Below are positions 8,665 through 15,946 of a DNA stretch of 64,000 nucleotides, piece after piece (the stretch's first letter is position 1; each line of letters begins with the position of its first letter). A program made the position numbers and the translations under genes. The stretch is from Sagittula sp. P11. GTDB lineage: Bacteria; Pseudomonadota; Alphaproteobacteria; Rhodobacterales; Rhodobacteraceae. The DNA is taken from contig NZ_CP021913.1 in NCBI RefSeq assembly GCF_002814095.1, forward strand, positions 3,726,501-3,790,500, in the 5' to 3' direction. The notes under the pieces are model-generated. The model had not been told where the DNA came from and did not search any database. It was given only the letters and a program-made list of their open reading frames with translations.

Positions 8665-9315
8665 TTACAGGGCGTTCAGCGCGGTCTGCGTTTCCTGGTA
8701 GAACTGGCCGAGGTCGGCGCCGTGCACCACGGCATGATGCACCTGGATGTTGACGGCGACCCTGTGGCGGCCGCCTTCCTTCACGATCTTGCCCCACGAC
8801 ACGCGCGGGATGCAGTCGTCCGCGTCCGGCACCGCGTGGTCGAGCGCGGTGAAGTCCATCCACGGCAGGCAGGACAGGTAGGCGACGCCGTCGCCGCTGA
8901 TGTCCGATGTCTTCAGCCCGGTCTCCTTGGCCGCGGCCTCCATCCGTTCTGCCGCATCGCGGTCGAAAGCGGCGAAGTCGGGCTGCCATGGCAGGTAGGC
9001 ATAGGCAAAGCCCTCGCGCTCACGGGGGACGGTGATGGACAGGCCGATGCGGTCATGGCGCACGACCTCGTCGCCCCGGAACCGGGTGCGGAGCGCCGCG
9101 CTGGCGTTCAGACCCGTGCCCATGGCGTGCAGGCAGGCGCGGAACGGCGAAATCCGGTCGGCGTGGCGCCGGTCCATCAGGTGCGAGGCGTCCAGGCGGC
9201 AGGTGACGGCGTAATGCGGACGGGCATAGGCGCGGAAGAAATGGAAATGCTCGGCCCGGTCCCAAGAGGAGAGGTCGATCGCCTCGGGTGTCATGGTGTC
9301 TGTCGGCGCGCGCAT
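8665..9315 (-). CDS. CatA-like O-acetyltransferase with altered catalytic motif
   Basis: This 216-residue protein has the length (about 219) and fold signature of chloramphenicol acetyltransferase type A: FHFFRAYARPHYAVTCRLD near the start and VHHAVVHGADLGQFY near the end. The catalytic HxxxD of classical enzymes reads H194xxxH198, so the structural Asp is replaced by His. The general-base His194 is kept, so acetyl transfer remains possible, but resistance to chloramphenicol should not be assumed. The start at 9315 is chosen for GGGAGAAG just upstream; an upstream in-frame ATG at 9450 adds residues that do not match the family. It is divergent from the next gene. Confidence 0.78.
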   Translation of the reverse strand: MRAPTDTMTPEAIDLSSWDRAEHFHFFRAYARPHYAVTCRLDASHLMDRRHADRISPFRACLHAMGTGLNASAALRTRFRGDEVVRHDRIGLSITVPREREGFAYAYLPWQPDFAAFDRDAAERMEAAAKETGLKTSDISGDGVAYLSCLPWMDFTALDHAVPDADDCIPRVSWGKIVKEGGRHRVAVNIQVHHAVVHGADLGQFYQETQTALNAL

Positions 9316-9653
9316 CGTCTTCTCCCTCGCGTGATCGGGCCTTGGAAGGCGGTGTCCATGGCCTGCCAGTATCCGACCATCCGCCGCGCGTTTGTTCAAC
9401 GCGATTCCGGGCGAAACGGGCCGCTTTCGCTGGGATCGAGCACACGCCACAAGTCATGGCGCCCCCTCCGGAAACCGCGCCACGGCCAGGGCGGATCGCG
9501 GACCGTGCACCTGCGGCATCCGTCGCACATCTTGTGCTGCATTCGTGATCTCGATCGGCACATGTGTGCTGAAACAGACCTGCCGTGCGCGCGCTTGATC
9601 TTTTTCTGAACCATTTTGTGCTCTAGGTTATGGTGGAACAGAAGGAGCACGGC
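9316..9653. other. Divergent intergenic region
   Basis: This 338-bp gap lies between the CatA-like gene (leftward) and the amidohydrolase gene (rightward) and must hold both promoters. The right part (about 9590-9640) is AT-rich, with TTGATC at 9596 and TAGGTT further on, but the spacing is poor and I do not call a promoter. No convincing gene or strong palindrome was found. Confidence 0.5.
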
Positions 9654-10430
9654 ATGAAGCGCCCCGTCGTCGGCATCATCGGCAACTCGCATCTCATCAA
9701 CGATCAGTACCCCGCCCACGCCGGCGGCACGATGAACTCCGAGGCCGTCGCGCAGGTGTCCGGATGCATGCCCCTGCTGATACCCGCCGATCCGCGCCTG
9801 GTGTCGGTGGACGAGCTGATGGAGGTCTGTGATGGCTTCCTGCTGACCGGCGGCCGGCCCAACGTCCACCCCGAGGAATACGGAGAGGAATGGACGGAAG
9901 CGCATGGCGCCCACGACCGATATCGCGACGGGATCACCCTGCCGCTGGTCCGTGCCTGCGTCGAGCGGGGCCAGCCGTTCTTCGGCATCTGCCGCGGCTT
10001 CCAGGAGGTCAACGTGGCGATGGGCGGCACGCTCTACCCGGAAATCCGCGACCTGCCGGGACGGATGAACCACCGGATGCCGCCGGACGGCACCATCGAA
10101 GAGAAGTTCGCCCTGCGCCACAAGGTAACCCTGACAGAGCGCGGCGTGTTCCACCGGCTGTTCGGCGCGACCGAGGTGATGACCAACACCCTGCACGGCC
10201 AGGGCATCAAGACGCCGGGACGCCGGATCGTGATCGAGGGCTATGCCCCCGACGGCACGCCGGAGGCTATCTACGTCGAAGGCGCCAAGGGGTTCACGCT
10301 TTCGGTGCAGTGGCACCCGGAATGGGATGCCGCGAACGACCCTGTCTCCCGCCCGCTGTTCCAGGCCTTCGGGGACGCCGTTCGCGACTGGGCACGCGGC
10401 AAGCACACCGATCTTCTGAAAAGCGCCTGA
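9654..10430 (+). CDS. Gamma-glutamyl-gamma-aminobutyrate hydrolase-family (peptidase C26, PuuD-like) protein
   Basis: This 258-residue class-I glutamine-amidotransferase-fold hydrolase shows the nucleophile elbow GICRGFQE with Cys113 and the catalytic His221/Glu223 in QWHPEW. The GIIGNSHLI start and the FLLTGGRPNVHPEEYG motif (about 62-77) match the PuuD family, which cleaves gamma-glutamyl-GABA in putrescine breakdown. No other puu genes are adjacent, so the substrate is an inference; related proteins cleave other gamma-glutamyl compounds. The start at 9654 follows AAGGAG by seven bases; an upstream in-frame ATG at 9630 lacks such a site. Confidence 0.88.
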   Translation: MKRPVVGIIGNSHLINDQYPAHAGGTMNSEAVAQVSGCMPLLIPADPRLVSVDELMEVCDGFLLTGGRPNVHPEEYGEEWTEAHGAHDRYRDGITLPLVRACVERGQPFFGICRGFQEVNVAMGGTLYPEIRDLPGRMNHRMPPDGTIEEKFALRHKVTLTERGVFHRLFGATEVMTNTLHGQGIKTPGRRIVIEGYAPDGTPEAIYVEGAKGFTLSVQWHPEWDAANDPVSRPLFQAFGDAVRDWARGKHTDLLKSA

Positions 10431-10526
10431 GACGGCGGGACTTCGGTCCTGGCTGTGAAGGGATGAACCCGAAGGCCCACCCCTTGAGGCGCCGAGGGGA
10501 CAGTCAATCCGCCCCCTCCCCGTGCA

Positions 10527-11444
10527 TCACTGGAGAATGCAGATCTTCCAGTAATCCTGGCCGATGTTGGCCTTCGCGTCCGGGGTCTGTGTGGCGTCCG
10601 GTTCGGCGCAGGTGCCGCCGTCCGTCGGGTGCCAGTTGCCCAGGTACATCCAGCTTCCGCCGTCCAGCGATGCCCAGACATGGGCATGGGCCGTGTCGAT
10701 GACGTTGATCGTCATGGATGGTGCTTCGCCGAAGGCATCCTGCACCAGCAGGGAATGGCTGTAGCCGGGCTGCGGCGGCTGGCCGTCGAAGGTGCAGCGG
10801 TAGGGTTCCGTGAAACCCATGTCGCAGTCGCCCACCTGCGACTCGCCCACCGGCACCTGGTAGAAGATCAGCGGCATCGCCGACGCGTTGGCGCCCGGCG
10901 ACGGGGCAGGCGGGGCCGGGGGCGTGGAGGGCACGGCCGACGCCGTCTGGCCGCCGCGCTGAACGCACTCCTCGACCTTCAGCGACGCCGCGGTAGAACC
11001 GGCCATCGAATAGCCGCGTGCGCCCTTGGGGTCGTTGTTCACAGAGACGCCGACCAGCCCGGCGCCCTTCAGCAGCGCCAGCTCCTGGCCTTCTAGGAAC
11101 CGCACCGCCCAGCCCTCACGCAGGTCGAACTGCGCGTCGATGCTGTATTTGTCGTAATCCATCGTGCCGCCTTCGTAGACGGCGGAGACGCCGGTCGGGA
11201 AGATGAACCGCCAGACGCCCTCGATCCGGTCGATGGCCACTGCGTCGGCGTCGATGAGGCGCGACGCCCGGCAGCCCACAAACCCGCGCCCGGGCTGTTC
11301 CGAGACGACATCCACGCGCCAGCCGCGCACGTCGTTAAAATAGGGTGTCACGGTGTCACCCGGCAGAACGACCTGGGCCTGCGCGATGCCGCTTTGGACA
11401 AGGCACAGGGAAAGGGCCGCGAGGCCCCGCGTGATACGTCGCAT
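10527..11444 (-). CDS. Secreted protein of unknown function
   Basis: This 305-residue protein begins with a signal peptide (MRRITRGLAALSLCLVQSGIAQAQ), so the start at 11444 is preferred to an in-frame upstream ATG that would bury it. The mature chain has two halves joined by a Pro/Ala/Ser linker at about residues 172-190. The first half has two cysteines, and the second has four (GDCDMG, YRCTFD, GGTCAE and the near-terminal KICILQ), which suggests disulphide-bonded extracytoplasmic domains. I recognise no catalytic motif. It is 207 bp downstream of the RTX-Hint gene on the same strand, but no functional link can be shown. Confidence 0.65.
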   Translation of the reverse strand: MRRITRGLAALSLCLVQSGIAQAQVVLPGDTVTPYFNDVRGWRVDVVSEQPGRGFVGCRASRLIDADAVAIDRIEGVWRFIFPTGVSAVYEGGTMDYDKYSIDAQFDLREGWAVRFLEGQELALLKGAGLVGVSVNNDPKGARGYSMAGSTAASLKVEECVQRGGQTASAVPSTPPAPPAPSPGANASAMPLIFYQVPVGESQVGDCDMGFTEPYRCTFDGQPPQPGYSHSLLVQDAFGEAPSMTINVIDTAHAHVWASLDGGSWMYLGNWHPTDGGTCAEPDATQTPDAKANIGQDYWKICILQ

Positions 11445-11651
11445 GATGAGAATGTCCCCGAGAATCTCGTTGCTCCTGCTGTGGAGACTAGGCCTGGGCC
11501 TGACGCTGCGGCAAGCGAGGGAAGCGGTTCGGCGCGGGTTGTGCACCGCCTTTGCACATGGCGCGCGCATCCCCTTCGGCACCTTGCATCTTGTGGTTTT
11601 GCGGGCGCTCTCGGCCCTCGTCCGCCACTTGTGCGCCTCACCCGCAGGGCG

Positions 11652-14600
11652 TCACGCCGCCTGCCTGAGCGACTGTGTCATCTCCTTCAGCAGCATCTCC
11701 GTCTCGTGGCGCTTCAGGCAGGGGCGGGCGGTGGCGCCATACCATGCGGTGCCCTCCACCAGTTGCGGGAAGACCTCGATCAGACCGGCGTGCAGGTCCG
11801 GCGTGAGGCTATCCAGCGCCTGCGGACCGATGAAGAAGCTCTCGGAGGCTACGCCTTCCGCCCAGATCACCTGGTGCCGGTCCAGCGCGAGGTGAACGTA
11901 GGTCACTTCGTTGCCTTGCTGCCGGGTCACGCCCTCGGCCCCCACCAGATGCGTGGCGGCGGCAAAGACCTCTTCCTCGCCGAACAGAAGCTCTGCCTCG
12001 AAGCCCTCGATCAGCAGCCGGTGCTGCGGCGAGACAAGCAGCGGACGCGGATCGCGCAGCGCCGGATCGGTCGGCAGCGTGTGGGGCGCGATCCTTATCG
12101 GGGCGGTCTTGCCGCGGGCGAGGCGGCGGCTCTGGCCGATCCAGCGCAGCGGTTGCGGGCCGTCGTCACGGGTCTCGATCAGGTCGCCGGGGCGCAGCGT
12201 CTCGACCGCGCGATAGCCCGTCGTCGTCAGGATGCGGGTCCCGGGCGTGTAGCAGATCACCTGATCGATGTTCGAGAAGCTGACCAGCGTGCCATCGTGC
12301 ATCTGCACGGTGCCGGTCAGTTCGCCGTCCACGTCTGATGTGATGACCATGGTGCCGCGGTCGGCCACGCCGTTCAGGTTCAGCGTGTCGCCGCCGGTCT
12401 GCCCGGTGGTCGAACCTTCGATGAAGATCGCGGCAGACCCGGCCTCTGCCAGATCGACCAGCGTGATGGTGTCGTCGCCGTCGCCCGCGTTGATCGTGTC
12501 GCCCTGGGCTGCATAGATCAGGTCGTTGCCCGTGCCGCCGAGGATGCTGTCGGCGCCTGCTTCGCCCGCCAGCACGTCCTCGTTCGCACCGCCGTCCAGC
12601 GTGTCGGCGCCCGCGCCCCCGAGGAGCGTGTCGTTGCCGCCGTCGCCCTGCAGCAGGTCGTCGCCCTCGTTACCGTAAAGCCAGTCGAAGCCGACGCCGC
12701 CGAGGACGGTGTCGTTGCCGGTGCCCGCGTCGACCGTGTCGTTGCCGGACCCTCCGTTGATGGTGTCGCTGCCAGCGCCGCCGGTGATCGAATCCGAACC
12801 GCTGCCGCCATCGATTGTGTCGTTGCCCAGACCGCCCAGCAGCGTGTCGTTGCCGGTCCCGCCAGAGACGTAATCGTTGCCGTCGCCGCCATCGACGCTG
12901 TCGTTGCCGTCTTCGCCGTAAAGGCTGTCGTCGCCCGCCAGACCGGCAATGGTGTCGTTGCCGCCGCCGCCGTAGATGACGTTGGTCCAGATGCCATCGG
13001 CGTCCGACCCCTGCGCGTCGTAGCCGGTCAGGCTGTCGTCAAAGGCAGAGCCGATGATGCCGTCCAGCCCGCCGCCGTTGGTGTCCCCGGTCGCGTCGCC
13101 GCCCGAGAAGGTGTTGGTCGCAAGGTTGACCGTCACGCCGGATCCGGAGGATGCGTAGGATGCGTAGTCCAGCCCCGTGCCACCGTTCAGCACATCGGCC
13201 CCGGCACCGCCTTCGAGCGTGTCGTTGCCCGCGCCGCCGACCAGGGAATCGTTGCCTGTCCCGCCGAACAGGCTGTCCGCGCCGTCCTGACCGTCGAGCG
13301 TGTCGTTTCCCGCACCTCCGTCGAGCGTGTCGGTGCCTGTCCCGCCCAGCAGGCTGTCCGTGCCGTCGCCGCCGAACAGGCGGTCGTTGTCGGCGCCGCC
13401 GTCCAGCGTGTCGTTCCCGGCCTCGCCGTAGATCGTGTCGTTGCCGGTGCCGCCGGACAGGCTGTCGTTGCCCTGCGCAATAGGCACGGCCTCGAACTGG
13501 ACGTCAGTGACCCAGATGCCCTGGGTGTTGGTCTGGAGGTTGCCGTAGATGATCTCGACCGTCTTCACCGGCCCGGCGATCTCGATCAGGGCCGAACCGC
13601 CCGAGTCGCTGGTCGCCTCTGCCACCGTGCCCGCGGTGATCGTGTTGCCCGACACCGTGTCGGTGCTGCCCGGCGTGATGGTGACGGCGACGGAATTGCC
13701 GTCGGCGTCATAGGCGTTGATCGTGATCTGGTCGGTGTGGTTGTTCGCGCCCCAGTCGATGTCGTTGATGCGGAACGAGACGTTGACCACCTCGTCCTCG
13801 ACCGACGCACCGGCAGAGCGGCCGAAGGTCATGGTCGTGCGCGAGGTGGAGCCATCCCCCTGGCCGTAGAGGTAGAGAGAGGACGTGCCGCTGAACCCTT
13901 CTCCGGCCTGCGAATACTGTGTCTGGCTGGTGTCGACCTGGAAGGTGGGGTTGTTGTTGCCGGTGCTGACAAAGCCCAGCGTGACGTCGATGTTGCCGGT
14001 ATCCTGGGTGAAGCCGCCCGCGAGGTTGGTGCCGCTCGCGCCCTGCTGGCTCCAGTTCAGGTCCGCGGCGATGTTGGTTGGCGTGTAGCTGCCGTAGTCG
14101 CCGTATATCAGGTCGGCACCATCCTGGCCCAGCACGGTGTCGTTGCCCCAACCGGCGACGACGGTGTCGTTCCCGGCGCCCGCCGCGATGGAATCGGCGT
14201 TGGTGCCGATGGTGTCGTCGGGGCTTTCGCCATGGATGTCCACGAAAGTCGGGTCGATGGCGTCGTTGCCCGAGGTGCCCTCGATCACGCCGTTGGTGTA
14301 GTCGCGGAACGAGAAGGCGATGTCGCCCGCCGTGACGTCCGGGTTCGAGTCGTAGCCGGAAACGGTGTAGGTTCTGCCCGCCACCATCGGCTGTTCGGAC
14401 AGGGTGTAGAACCCGCTGGCTCCGCCGCCCTCGATCTCGAGCTGTGCGACCTGGAAGGTCTGCCCGGTCACGGTGTCGGTGACGGTCCAGACGATCTCGG
14501 CGTCCATGCTGACGTTGGTCGAGGTGCCGGAGGTCGTGGTCGCCGTGCCGAAGGCGCTCTCTGCGCCGGCGCTGTCGTCGTCCAGCGTGTAGCCCTGAAC

Positions 14601-14729
14601 GCCTGCTTCGTTGTCGGTGATCGAGGCGGTGGCGTTGTAGGTGGATGGCCCGGTCCAGGTGAAGCTGCCCGAGGTGGGGATCACGCCCTGCGGGTTGAAG
14701 GAATAGAACTCTACTCTGTACGTGGCCAT
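11652..14729 (-). CDS. RTX calcium-binding protein with C-terminal Hint domain
   Basis: This 1025-residue protein is a probable type-I-secreted protein. Residues 1-165 form an unknown N-terminal domain. RTX nonapeptides (GGxGxDxLx type, for example GGTGNDTIYGEAGND) occur at about 170-230 and in a long run from about 420 to 770, interrupted at about 235-415 by a jelly-roll-like insert. A Hint (hedgehog/intein) domain spans about 825-970 with nucleophile Cys826 (CYTPGTRILT) and the block LLVSPQHRLLIEG. Calcium folds RTX repeats outside the cell; the Hint domain could self-cleave. No secretion ABC transporter is encoded in the window. The start is the first ATG, with AGGA about 11 bases upstream. 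Confidence 0.88.
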   Translation of the reverse strand: MATYRVEFYSFNPQGVIPTSGSFTWTGPSTYNATASITDNEAGVQGYTLDDDSAGAESAFGTATTTSGTSTNVSMDAEIVWTVTDTVTGQTFQVAQLEIEGGGASGFYTLSEQPMVAGRTYTVSGYDSNPDVTAGDIAFSFRDYTNGVIEGTSGNDAIDPTFVDIHGESPDDTIGTNADSIAAGAGNDTVVAGWGNDTVLGQDGADLIYGDYGSYTPTNIAADLNWSQQGASGTNLAGGFTQDTGNIDVTLGFVSTGNNNPTFQVDTSQTQYSQAGEGFSGTSSLYLYGQGDGSTSRTTMTFGRSAGASVEDEVVNVSFRINDIDWGANNHTDQITINAYDADGNSVAVTITPGSTDTVSGNTITAGTVAEATSDSGGSALIEIAGPVKTVEIIYGNLQTNTQGIWVTDVQFEAVPIAQGNDSLSGGTGNDTIYGEAGNDTLDGGADNDRLFGGDGTDSLLGGTGTDTLDGGAGNDTLDGQDGADSLFGGTGNDSLVGGAGNDTLEGGAGADVLNGGTGLDYASYASSGSGVTVNLATNTFSGGDATGDTNGGGLDGIIGSAFDDSLTGYDAQGSDADGIWTNVIYGGGGNDTIAGLAGDDSLYGEDGNDSVDGGDGNDYVSGGTGNDTLLGGLGNDTIDGGSGSDSITGGAGSDTINGGSGNDTVDAGTGNDTVLGGVGFDWLYGNEGDDLLQGDGGNDTLLGGAGADTLDGGANEDVLAGEAGADSILGGTGNDLIYAAQGDTINAGDGDDTITLVDLAEAGSAAIFIEGSTTGQTGGDTLNLNGVADRGTMVITSDVDGELTGTVQMHDGTLVSFSNIDQVICYTPGTRILTTTGYRAVETLRPGDLIETRDDGPQPLRWIGQSRRLARGKTAPIRIAPHTLPTDPALRDPRPLLVSPQHRLLIEGFEAELLFGEEEVFAAATHLVGAEGVTRQQGNEVTYVHLALDRHQVIWAEGVASESFFIGPQALDSLTPDLHAGLIEVFPQLVEGTAWYGATARPCLKRHETEMLLKEMTQSLRQAA

Positions 14730-15067
14730 GACAAACCGATCCTGTGCCCTCCCGGTACACGCACGGGGAAGGGTGCGCCTCTTGGGGCGGCGACTGCTCG
14801 AAACAACGGCCTCTCAGGGGCCTTCCGTTGATCGGTCTACGGGAGTGGATGGGCGGTTTTGCGGAACAATCGCGTCAAATTCGCGTCAAATGTGACGGAC
14901 TGGGAAACGCGGGCCGGACGCGTCGTTTGGCCGTCACCATTGTGCGGAGGGGCGACACGATCGCCTTCGGTGACGACCTCTCAGGTGACGGTGCCTGCCG
15001 GTTATGGTGAATCTTCACCGATGGCGGCACACCGGGCTTTGCCGGAAGTGGCATGGGGAACGGCTGA
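14730..15067. other. Upstream region of the RTX-Hint gene
   Basis: This 338-bp non-coding stretch precedes the leftward RTX-Hint gene. It holds an exact tandem repeat of an 11-mer (TCGCGTCAAAT at 14870-14880 and 14881-14891; ATTTGACGCGA on the coding strand) and a small palindrome GGTGAA-TC-TTCACC at 15006-15019 near the 3' end of the next gene. No gene was found. Confidence 0.55.
14870..14891 (-). promoter_or_regulatory. Tandem 11-bp repeat upstream of RTX-Hint gene
   Basis: Two abutting copies of ATTTGACGCGA (coding-strand sense) lie 141-162 bp upstream of the start codon. The same TTTGACGCGA core occurs upstream of the giant RTX/VCBS gene at 55686-55695. One helical turn between copies fits a protein-binding direct repeat. 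Each copy also contains a TTGAC that could serve as a -35 element, though no clear -10 follows. Confidence 0.4.
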
Positions 15068-15781
15068 TCAGGCCGCCCTTGCCAATGTCTCCGGCGATCC
15101 GCCCCGCCTGCGCGACGGATAAAGCTCGCGCAGGCTGAGGTTCGTGACAATGTCGTTGAACGGATTGAACGAAGCGTAATGCGCCTGTGCGAGGTGCCAG
15201 AAGACGTGCTCCTGCCGCCGGAAGACGCGCAGGAAGAGGTCGCGGTGGTCGGCGTGAAACGCGCCCGGATCGGCGCTCATGGGATAAAAGGCATCGTCCG
15301 ACGCACTGCCTCGCAGGGTGGCTTGGGGATCCGCCTCCGACCGGAAGATGTTGGTGAGCGTGACGGCCAGGAAGTCCGCCGGACAGCGCCAATGGCTGCG
15401 CGCGCCGGTGAAGGGCGTGTCGTCGTCGAGCCCCTGGCAGGCCAGCATCACCCGCGCCAGCGCATGGACAAGGAAGGCGTCCGGGTCGCCCTGCCACGGG
15501 CCGCTCCGGTCTTCCGCCTGCAGGTCTTCGGGAGAGAACTCCAGCACGAAACCGCGGCCCTTCCGGTGCAGGCTGCCCTCTGGTGTGAGCGCACCGGACG
15601 TGCGCGGCACGATCAGCAGCGGGCGGTCGATGTAGGCGATCAGGTAGGTGGCGAGGAAGTGCCAGCCGGGCGCGATTGCGTTCAGCCGCGCCTCTGTGTC
15701 GTCCAGCCACGCGGTCCCCTGTGCCGCATCGGTCCGAAGGGTGATCCGGTCGTTGTATCGCCGTTGCTTTGCGCCGCGCAT
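15068..15781 (-). CDS. Protein of unknown function
   Basis: This 237-residue soluble protein was not recognised. It has no signal peptide or membrane segment. The N terminus is basic (MRGAKQRRYNDRITLR). Aromatic and His residues are dense toward the C terminus (for example EHVFWHLAQAHYASFNPFND). The start at 15781 is fixed by an excellent AGGAGGAGG about 8 bases upstream; the frame stays open further upstream without a good site. It lies between the RTX-Hint gene and the molybdenum hydroxylase genes, all leftward, but is separated from both by non-coding DNA, so it is probably its own unit. Confidence 0.65.
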   Translation of the reverse strand: MRGAKQRRYNDRITLRTDAAQGTAWLDDTEARLNAIAPGWHFLATYLIAYIDRPLLIVPRTSGALTPEGSLHRKGRGFVLEFSPEDLQAEDRSGPWQGDPDAFLVHALARVMLACQGLDDDTPFTGARSHWRCPADFLAVTLTNIFRSEADPQATLRGSASDDAFYPMSADPGAFHADHRDLFLRVFRRQEHVFWHLAQAHYASFNPFNDIVTNLSLRELYPSRRRGGSPETLARAA

Positions 15782-15900
15782 GATGTGGTCCTCCTCCTGA
15801 AAAAGATCCGGGCTGATAAATCCGGGGTTCAATTCATGAGGGAGACATGGGGGCATTGGGTCGCGCAGCCAACGGCGGGATTCCCTACCCGCTAAAGGCG

Positions 15901-15925
15901 AACGCCCGGCAAGGGGCCGGGCGTT
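15901..15925 (-). terminator. Terminator hairpin after the molybdenum hydroxylase genes
   Basis: A perfect 10-bp stem (AACGCCCGGC at 15901-15910 with GCCGGGCGTT at 15916-15925) closes a 5-base loop. It lies 21 bp past the stop of the leftward large-subunit gene. The T run is short, so it may be an imperfect Rho-independent terminator. Confidence 0.6.
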
Positions 15926-15946
15926 CGTGGTCAAATGCAAAGACGG

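Noticed and set aside
8665-9315. Naming the CatA-like gene as chloramphenicol resistance (cat)
   Set aside because: The HxxxD motif is changed and there is no mobile-element context; only family membership is supported.
12500-13480. Periodic DNA resembling a CRISPR array or tandem satellite
   Set aside because: The periodicity is that of RTX nonapeptide codons within one open frame; unit sequences vary at third positions and there are no spacers.
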